Shown here: piece by piece, positions 57,211-64,000 of the stretch
Numbering within the stretch: the first letter of the stretch is position 1
Layout: each line of letters opens with the position of its first letter
Assembly (NCBI GenBank): GCA_015063325.1
Contig: SVUK01000003.1
Coordinates: forward strand, 1-64,000
DNA: 64,000 nt
Direction: 5' to 3'
From: Oscillospiraceae bacterium
Lineage (GTDB): Bacteria > Bacillota > Clostridia > Oscillospirales > CAG-272
The notes under the pieces: model-generated
What the model saw: only the letters and a program-made list of their open reading frames with translations
Told to the model about the DNA's origin: nothing
The model's database searches: none
Program-made: the position numbers and the translations under genes

Positions 57211-58171
57211 TAAACACGTCCTCCAAACGGCGGTGCTCTTTTTTCGTTACCGTGTAAAGTCGAACGCCTTTCTCAATGATGAGACGGTTGATCTCGGCGA
57301 GCAAATCATTCTCCTTCTCCGCAGGAATCGTGATTTCCAAACATCCGCTCTCATCAATCCTCTTTTCAACCTTTTCGACCATTTCATTCTTTTCAATCGT
57401 TTCAACCTTTTCAAAACCTTCCAGCGCCTTAATTGCCGCGTTCGCGTCATCAACGCGGAGCAGATAAACGGCATGGTCGGGCGCCGCGGCTGCAATCAAA
57501 CGGTCAATGGGTTTGACGCTGCGCAAAATACCGCCGGTAATGATTCCGACGCGGTCGCACATCATTTCCATCTCGCTCATCAAATGGCTGGAAACCAGCA
57601 CCGAAAGCCCTTCCTCGTGGGCGAGCTTGCGGATCAGATCGCGCAAGTTTTTGGTGCCGCTCGGGTCCAGCCCGTTGGTGGGTTCGTCCAGCACCAGCAG
57701 GCGCGGACGGTGCAATATTGCCTGCGCAACGCCGAGCCTTTGGCGCATACCGAGCGAGTATTTGCCAACTTTATCCCGAATGCGGTTTTCCAAGCCCACC
57801 ATGCGCACCACTTCGGCAATGCGTTCCTCGCTGATATTACCGTGCGCGTTGGCATAGATTTTCAGGTTGTCATATCCCGAAAGATAGGCGTAAAACTCGG
57901 GATTTTCCACAATGCCGCCCACCAGCGCCATCGCTTTCTCAAACTGCCGGCGCAAATCAAAACCGCCAATGCTGACTTCGCCCTCATCCAGCATAAGAAG
58001 CCCGACTACGATTTTGATTGTGGTGGTTTTCCCGGCGCCGTTCGGTCCGAGAAAGCCGAACACTTCGCCGCTGTAAGTTTCAAAGCTGACGTCCTGCAAA
58101 ATTCTGCGGTTTCCAAGCGTTTTATTCAGGTGGGAAATTTGCAGGATCGGTTCTTTTCCTTCCATTGTCAT
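57176..58171 (-). CDS. ABC transporter ATP-binding protein
   Basis: GFLGPNGAGKTT, YSLGMRQRLGVAQAILHRPRLLVLDEPTNGLDP. Confidence 0.95.
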   Translation of the reverse strand: MTMEGKEPILQISHLNKTLGNRRILQDVSFETYSGEVFGFLGPNGAGKTTTIKIVVGLLMLDEGEVSIGGFDLRRQFEKAMALVGGIVENPEFYAYLSGYDNLKIYANAHGNISEERIAEVVRMVGLENRIRDKVGKYSLGMRQRLGVAQAILHRPRLLVLDEPTNGLDPSGTKNLRDLIRKLAHEEGLSVLVSSHLMSEMEMMCDRVGIITGGILRSVKPIDRLIAAAAPDHAVYLLRVDDANAAIKALEGFEKVETIEKNEMVEKVEKRIDESGCLEITIPAEKENDLLAEINRLIIEKGVRLYTVTKKEHRRLEDVFIEITKGGDQIG

Positions 58172-58188
58172 TGCAGTTTTCCCTCCTT

Positions 58189-58887
58189 TCAACCCAGCAT
58201 TCCGAGCAAGCCGTAATTGTAATAATAGCCATTGCCGACGTTTGCGTTCATACCGGCGATCTGCCATTTTCCGCCGCGGCGGATCATCTCAAACGAGAAA
58301 TAAACCGTGCAGGAACGGTTCCATTCCGGCTCCGCGCTCTCCGCTTCCGGCAATCTGCCGCCAACCGGGGTTGGGAAGAGGATGCCGTCCTCCTGCTCCT
58401 CCTTCGGCGCTGCGCCGCTGCCCTGCACTTCGATCTGATCGGCAGTCAGGGCGACCAGCACTCTTCCGGGTCCGTCCCGTTGAATGGTGACCTCCCAATC
58501 CTCATTTTGATAGGAGATTTTCTCCACCTTTCCGGGCACATCCCGTTGCCATTGCTCCAAAATTTCGCTCAGCCGGGCAAGATCGTAGTTTTTGGAATTG
58601 AGCTCGGTGCTTCCGGTGTACCAGTATTCACCGGCAATTCTCTCCAGCGTTTCTCTTTGCGCTTTTTTTTGCGCGTCGGTCAGATAGCCGTCCTCGCCGA
58701 GTTCTCCTTTTGCAAGATTGACCGAGAGAAGCTCCCCGGCAAATTGTCTTGCCGTTTCGCGGATCTCCTGCTTTTGAAGGTTGTAGCGCACCTCGCTGAC
58801 GACAATGAACACAACCAGCGCAAAGAGCAGAACGGCACCCAGCCAAAGTCCGCGGTTGGTCTTTCTCCAAAACAGTTTGAAGTTCAT
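58189..58887 (-). CDS. Membrane-anchored hypothetical protein of the ABC operon
   Basis: MNFKLFWRKTNRGLWLGAVLLFALVVFIVVSEVRYN; co-oriented, short gap to the ATPase gene. Confidence 0.7.
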   Translation of the reverse strand: MNFKLFWRKTNRGLWLGAVLLFALVVFIVVSEVRYNLQKQEIRETARQFAGELLSVNLAKGELGEDGYLTDAQKKAQRETLERIAGEYWYTGSTELNSKNYDLARLSEILEQWQRDVPGKVEKISYQNEDWEVTIQRDGPGRVLVALTADQIEVQGSGAAPKEEQEDGILFPTPVGGRLPEAESAEPEWNRSCTVYFSFEMIRRGGKWQIAGMNANVGNGYYYNYGLLGMLG

Positions 58888-59037
58888 GGATTTCCTCCTG
58901 TTTCGCCTTTGTTTTTTCGCTTCTATTTTACCACATTCCAAAAGCACTGTCAAGAGAATACTGGCGAAAGAAACCCGAAAAACGGTTCCCCTTTTGCGAA
59001 AAGAAAGACGGGTCTGCACCCGTCCTTCTTTTTATAC

Positions 59038-61095
59038 TTATCTGTCTTTGTATTCCTCTTTGATCTTTGCGGCAAGGTTGCCGGGAACCACGTCATATCC
59101 CGTTACCTGATAGGTAAAGGAGCCGCGTCCCTGCGTCATTGCGCGCAAAACGATCGGATAATCCAAAATTTCGGATTTCGGCGCCGTTGCCTGAACGGTG
59201 GTATAACCCTTGTGATCCGGCGTTGGTTCCATTCCCATTACGCTTCCGCGGCGCTTGTTGAGGTCGCCCATCACATCTCCGACCATGCTTTCGGGAACCG
59301 AAATGAACAAGTCTCCCACAGGCTCCAAAATGACCGGAGCGGCCTCCTCCAAGCATTTCTTATAAGCGAGAGAAGCGGCGGTTTTGAAAGAGATTTCATC
59401 CGAGTCGACAGCATGGTAGGAACCGTCGTACAAATCGGCGCAAAGTCCCATCATCGGGAACCCTGCGGCGCCCTTTGCCATGGCTTCCTGAATTCCCTTT
59501 TCCACTGCCGGGTAGAAGTTCTTCGGCACAGTTCCGCCGACAACCGAAACGGTGAATGTCAAGCCGTCCTCATCCGAAGGAGAGAAGCGCATTTTGACGT
59601 GTCCGTACTGACCGGAACCGCCGTTCTGCTTTTTGTGTTTGCCTTCCACATCCACCGATTTTGTGATCTTTTCACGGTAGGCAATGCGCGGAACTTCATA
59701 GTTAATATTTAAGCCGAAGCGGCTCTTCAGACGCGCGGAGAGGACCGAGAGATGAACCTCGCCCAATCCATAAATCAAAAGTTGTTTGGTTTCGGGATCG
59801 TTCTCAAACCGCAGGGTGTAGTCTTCCTCCACCATACGGGCAATGCTTTGCGAAAGTTTGCCTTCGTCGCCTTTTCCGGCAGGAACCATCGCCTTGACAT
59901 AGTAAGGCGTTGGGAATTTAATCGTTTCATAGGTAAACTCGCTGTTCCATGTGAGGGTATCGTTGGTATTGGTGGCGGAAAGTTTTGCAACCATTCCGAT
60001 ATCGCCGCAATCCAGCTCCTCGACCTCGGTTTGCTTTTTGCCCTTCATGGTATAGATGTGGGCAAGTTTTTCGGTATTTCCGGAATTGTTGTTGCGCAAT
60101 GTTTGATCGCGCTTGACGGCTCCGTTCATAACCTTGAAGAAGGACATTTTGCCGACAAACGGATCAGCAACCGTTTTGAACACGAAAATTGCCGGTTCTC
60201 CACCCTCGGTCTTGATTTCCATCTTCTCGCCGTTCCCCAGCGTTTCCTTCTTTTTGGCAGTGTGGCGTGGGAAAGATTCCACAATTTTATCCAACAACGT
60301 CCAAACGCCCCAAAGTTTTGTTGCGGCACCGCAGAACACCGGAACGATCTCGCCGGAGATGATCCCCTCATGGACGGCGTTGACCGCCTCCATATGTCCG
60401 ATCTCCTCGCCCTCAAAATACTTCATCATGAGGTCCTCGTTGGTGCTTGCAACGGCTTCCATCAGCATATCGCGGTATTTTGCAACCGCCTCTTCGCTCT
60501 CCGCCGGAATCACTTCGACACTATGGCGCCCCTTGTCGTCAAATACATGCGCCGTGCGGTCGATCAAATCAATACATCCAACCACCTCACCGTTTTTAAC
60601 CATGGGAATGGTGAGTGGACAAATACTTTTGCCGAACGTATCGTGCAGAGCGTCCAGCACACGACCGAAACGCGCCTCGTTATCGTCAAATTTGTTAATG
60701 AAGAACGCGCGCGGAAGTTTTGCCTTTGTTGCAAGATCCCAGGCAATCTCGGTTCCTACCTCGATGCCGGCTTTGCCGTCCACCGTAATAATGGCGCTGT
60801 CGGCTACGCGAACCGCCTGCAAAACCTCACCGGTAAAATCAAGATATCCGGGCGTATCCAAAAGGTTGATTTTGATATCCTTCCATGTCATATTCATCAG
60901 GGATGCGGAAACCGAAATTTTTCTTGCGATTTCCTCAGGATCGTAATCACTGACGGTGTTTCCGGCAGTGACATTTCCCAACCGATCTGTTTCACCGGTC
61001 AAATAAAGCATTGCCTCCGCAAGGGAGGTTTTTCCGCTCCCACTGTGACCAAGGAGCGCGACATTTCTGATGTTTTTCGTTTCAATTTTTGCCAT
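59038..61095 (-). CDS. Elongation factor G paralog (EF-G2/FusA2-like)
   Basis: VALLGHSGSGKTSLAEAMLYLTG, LLDTPGYLDFTGEV, NKFDDNEARF; full EF-G domain order. Confidence 0.9.
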   Translation of the reverse strand: MAKIETKNIRNVALLGHSGSGKTSLAEAMLYLTGETDRLGNVTAGNTVSDYDPEEIARKISVSASLMNMTWKDIKINLLDTPGYLDFTGEVLQAVRVADSAIITVDGKAGIEVGTEIAWDLATKAKLPRAFFINKFDDNEARFGRVLDALHDTFGKSICPLTIPMVKNGEVVGCIDLIDRTAHVFDDKGRHSVEVIPAESEEAVAKYRDMLMEAVASTNEDLMMKYFEGEEIGHMEAVNAVHEGIISGEIVPVFCGAATKLWGVWTLLDKIVESFPRHTAKKKETLGNGEKMEIKTEGGEPAIFVFKTVADPFVGKMSFFKVMNGAVKRDQTLRNNNSGNTEKLAHIYTMKGKKQTEVEELDCGDIGMVAKLSATNTNDTLTWNSEFTYETIKFPTPYYVKAMVPAGKGDEGKLSQSIARMVEEDYTLRFENDPETKQLLIYGLGEVHLSVLSARLKSRFGLNINYEVPRIAYREKITKSVDVEGKHKKQNGGSGQYGHVKMRFSPSDEDGLTFTVSVVGGTVPKNFYPAVEKGIQEAMAKGAAGFPMMGLCADLYDGSYHAVDSDEISFKTAASLAYKKCLEEAAPVILEPVGDLFISVPESMVGDVMGDLNKRRGSVMGMEPTPDHKGYTTVQATAPKSEILDYPIVLRAMTQGRGSFTYQVTGYDVVPGNLAAKIKEEYKDR

Positions 61096-61244
61096 GGCGT
61101 TGTCCTCGTTTATCCTTTCAAAAATGTTCGATACGGAATCGGTACCTTTTTCAGTATATCATAGGAGGAAAACAATTTCAAGTTTATTTTTGAACTTTTT
61201 CCATGACAAAACGTAGAATTCACCCCTGTGTTTTTGTCAAAAAT

Positions 61245-62075
61245 TCACAAATAATTTTCAAAGAAAAGCCTTTCCGCGTTTTTTCGCGTCGTATCGGCAG
61301 CTTCCTGCGGCGAGACCTTCCATAAGTCGGCAATTGCAGACAAGGTGTATTCCAGATAGCCGGAATGGTTAAGCTTTCCGCGATACGGGTGCGGAGCGAG
61401 ATAAGGACAATCGGTTTCCACAAGCAATCGGTCGCGCGGCACCGCGCCTGCCGCTTCCCGGACCCGTGCGGCATTCCGAAAGGTAACGGTTCCGGAAAAG
61501 GAAATATACCAGCCACGCCTGACGTACTCGCGCGCAAGCTCGGGACTGCCGCTGAAACTGTGCATCACGCCCCAAACCTTTGGATGGCGCAAAATCGTTT
61601 CAAAAATATCGCCGTGCGCGTCACGGTCATGAATGATAACCGGTAAATCAAGTTCCTCCGCCAAGCAAAGTTGCGCCTCGAAGAAGCGCATTTCTTTCTC
61701 TTTGTCCAAAGGATATGCCCCGAAAAAATCGGTGTGGTAATCTAACCCAATCTCTCCAACGGCAACAATTTTGTCGCGCCGACGGCTTTCCGCATTGCCG
61801 AGAAGTTTTCGCAATTCGGCAAGCGATTCTTCTTCGTTCAAAGCGTGGCAATCCTCCGGGTGAATGCCGACCGCTGCATACATTCCCGGGTACCGCGCCG
61901 TCTGTTCAAGCGCGCGGCGCGAGTTTTCGGGATTGGTCCCCACATTGATAATCGACTCCACCGTTTTGCCGAGAATATCCTGTAGAATCGCGTCGGCGCC
62001 CCCTTCGGCTTCACAATCGAACCGCGCGTCAAAATAATGCGCGTGGCTGTCAAAAATCCGGTTGCAAACAGGCAT
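61245..62075 (-). CDS. TatD-family DNase
   Basis: IFDSHAHYFDARFD, VGIHPEDC, VGEIGLDYHTDFFG, VIIHDRDAHGD, LVETDCPYLAPHPYRGKLNHSGYL. Confidence 0.95.
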   Translation of the reverse strand: MPVCNRIFDSHAHYFDARFDCEAEGGADAILQDILGKTVESIINVGTNPENSRRALEQTARYPGMYAAVGIHPEDCHALNEEESLAELRKLLGNAESRRRDKIVAVGEIGLDYHTDFFGAYPLDKEKEMRFFEAQLCLAEELDLPVIIHDRDAHGDIFETILRHPKVWGVMHSFSGSPELAREYVRRGWYISFSGTVTFRNAARVREAAGAVPRDRLLVETDCPYLAPHPYRGKLNHSGYLEYTLSAIADLWKVSPQEAADTTRKNAERLFFENYL

Positions 62076-62080
62076 TTCTC

Positions 62081-63055
62081 TTAAAATTCCTTTCCCGAAT
62101 TCCATTCCCGTTTGAGCGAACGGTTAAACAAAATACCAATTTCTTCTTCCGGCTTTGCGTTCTGATACAAAATGCGGTAGACCGCGCTACAAATGGGAAG
62201 CTCCACACCGTAGCGCTCCTTCAGCACCATCACCGCCGCGGCGGTGGCAACCCCTTCGGCAAGCGAGGGGTAGGATTTTCCCTGCGCCACGCACTCGCCA
62301 AACGCGCGATTATGCGAATAAGGCGAAAAAACGGTTGCTTCATAGTCGCCCAAATGGCAAAGCCCGTAGGCTGAAAAAGGATTTCCGCCCATCGCGCCGA
62401 TCAGCGCGGCAATTTCGTGCGTTCCGCGGCTCATCAAAGCGCCTTTCAGGGTAGAAAGATGTAAACCGTCCAAAATACCGGCGGCAATACCGATCACATT
62501 TTTTGTCGCCGCGCCGATTTCGTTACCGATCAAATCCTCCCCGTAATAAAAACGGATCAGCTTGCCGGAAAAAGCTTCGATCAGCTTCTTTTTTAAATCC
62601 TCGTGCCGACTGTCAATGACCATACAGTTGGGAACGCCGGCAAGAAATTCCTGCACGTGTCCCGGACCGAGCCAAACCGCCGTGCGATTGTCCTGCGCCA
62701 ATTCTTCCTCGGCAATTTGAGAAAGGCGTTTCCCGGTTTCCACTTCCAAACCTTTCATACACAAAACGATCTCTTTGCCGTGCAGATCCAGCGCGGCAAG
62801 TTCTTTCATTAAGCCTCGCAATTTTTGGGAAGGCACCGAAACCAAAAGAATTCCCGCGCGGCAGGCTTCCTCCAAATCGGAGACTAACCGCACGTTTTCG
62901 GGCAGTTCCAAAACCTCGTTTTTCCGCGTTTGCACAAGCGCCTGAAAATGCGGCGAAGCGGCTCTGCCGTAAAGGGAGACCGAATGACCGATTCTTTCCA
63001 AATACCATGCGATGAGCGATCCCCATCTTCCGCAACCGATAACTGAAATTTGCAT
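62081..63055 (-). CDS. gpsA: NAD(P)H-dependent glycerol-3-phosphate dehydrogenase
   Basis: ISVIGCGRWGSLIAWYL, LGPGHVQEFLAGVPN, EIGAATKNVIGIAAGI, RGTHEIAALIGAMGG. Confidence 0.93.
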   Translation of the reverse strand: MQISVIGCGRWGSLIAWYLERIGHSVSLYGRAASPHFQALVQTRKNEVLELPENVRLVSDLEEACRAGILLVSVPSQKLRGLMKELAALDLHGKEIVLCMKGLEVETGKRLSQIAEEELAQDNRTAVWLGPGHVQEFLAGVPNCMVIDSRHEDLKKKLIEAFSGKLIRFYYGEDLIGNEIGAATKNVIGIAAGILDGLHLSTLKGALMSRGTHEIAALIGAMGGNPFSAYGLCHLGDYEATVFSPYSHNRAFGECVAQGKSYPSLAEGVATAAAVMVLKERYGVELPICSAVYRILYQNAKPEEEIGILFNRSLKREWNSGKEF

Positions 63056-63120
63056 TGTAAAAACCTCTTTGTTTGAAATGTGGGGAGCCGTCCCGAAAAA
63101 CTGCTCCCCATCCGTTTTAT

Positions 63121-64000
63121 TCAGTGAACGCGCTCGCCGAGCGGCGTTTCGGGATCCAAAAAGACCAAACGAACCGTCTCCTCGCCGGACGCCAAAATCA
63201 TACCGTTGGATTCAACGCCGCAAAGCACGGCAGGTTTGAGATTGGCAACAACAATCAGTTTTTTGCCGACGAGTTGTTCCGGCGTATACCATTTGGCAAT
63301 GCCCGAAACGACCTGCCGCCGCTCATAACCGAGATCCAGCTGCAATTTGAGCAGTTTTTTCGCCTTTGGAATCGGTTCGCAGGCAATCACCTTTGCCGTC
63401 CGCAATTCAACCGCAGAAAAATCGTCAATACCGATCTGCGCGCAGCCCTCCGGCTTCTCAACCGGCGCTTCGGCTTTCTGCGCCGCAGCTTTCTGCGCCT
63501 CAATCAGTTTTGCAAACTCCTCCAACTTTTTCTCCTCGTCCACACGGGCGAACAAAACTTTGGAATCGCCAACCTTTTCACCGGCGACCATACCGCAGAA
63601 TGCAGAAACTTCTCCCAGTGTTTCAAATCCACGTTTGGACGTTCCGAGCTCGGACAGAATCTCCTCCGCGGTTTCGGGAATGAACGGGGCGAGCATAACG
63701 GCGCCCCAACGAATGGCTTCCAACAGGTTGTAAAGCACCGTTCCGAGACGCGCGCGGTTAGATTCATCCTTTGCGAGTGCCCAAGGGGTGGTCTCGTCAA
63801 TATACTTGTTGGCACGGCTGAGCATTTCAAAAATACCCGAAAGCGCGTCGGCAATGTGAAAATCGTCCATACAGACTTTCAGATTTGCAAACGCTTTCAC
63901 GCAAGCCGCTTTCAGCTCGCCGTCGGTCCCTTCCTCAGCGCCCGGCGCAGGAACGATTTGGTCAAAATACTTCTTTTCCATATCCAGCGTCCGCTTGACG
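63121..64000 (-). CDS. metG: Methionyl-tRNA synthetase, 5' end outside the window (anticodon-binding and C-terminal tRNA-binding domains)
   Basis: VKRTLDMEKKYFDQIVP; YIDETTPWALAKDESNRARL; IGIDDFSAVELRTAKVIACEPIPKAKKLLKLQLDLG. Confidence 0.95.
   Translation of the reverse strand, partial: VKRTLDMEKKYFDQIVPAPGAEEGTDGELKAACVKAFANLKVCMDDFHIADALSGIFEMLSRANKYIDETTPWALAKDESNRARLGTVLYNLLEAIRWGAVMLAPFIPETAEEILSELGTSKRGFETLGEVSAFCGMVAGEKVGDSKVLFARVDEEKKLEEFAKLIEAQKAAAQKAEAPVEKPEGCAQIGIDDFSAVELRTAKVIACEPIPKAKKLLKLQLDLGYERRQVVSGIAKWYTPEQLVGKKLIVVANLKPAVLCGVESNGMILASGEETVRLVFLDPETPLGERVH

Noticed and set aside
59752-61164. 470-aa plus-strand ORF opposite the EF-G paralog
   Set aside because: Antisense artefact over conserved GTPase motifs.

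Overview
64-kb window of a low-to-mid GC Firmicutes/Clostridia-type genome (inferred from gene content, T-box and promoter style, not from a search). It is mostly chromosomal housekeeping: pepT, M29 aminopeptidase, tRNA-Gln, bioY, purA-purB-guaA, prfC, rlmB, a TIGR03960/DUF2344 radical SAM protein, nifJ/PFOR, a class-V cysteine desulfurase, an ABC exporter, an EF-G paralog, tatD, gpsA and metG. Accessory or unusual content: (1) a compact mobilizable element at about 3.4-7.4 kb (MobV-like relaxase with an adjacent iteron/oriT-like region, an RHH-like regulator with an operator-like palindrome, a TnpW-like protein and a large serine recombinase); (2) an array of mini-hairpins separated by GTGATATT/AATATCAC motifs at 10339-10506; (3) stacked tandem repeats at 12546-12734; (4) a Leu-type T-box controlling a translationally coupled operon of a divergent LeuA-like DRE-TIM protein, a TIM-barrel/acyl-CoA ligase fusion and an ACMSD-type amidohydrolase, followed by a mosaic partial duplication of its tail; (5) an orphan structured RNA at about 22411-22625 with its own promoter, a 19-bp closing stem, a possible pseudoknot and a terminator; (6) a probable pseudoenzyme P1-type ATPase in which DKTGT reads NDTDT; (7) a coupled acyltransferase / GT8 / GT8-PlsC fusion operon. 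The best candidates for an undescribed system are (4), (5), (6), (7) and (2). No CRISPR array or recognisable phage-defence cassette was seen. All family names come from reading the translations; no database search was run.
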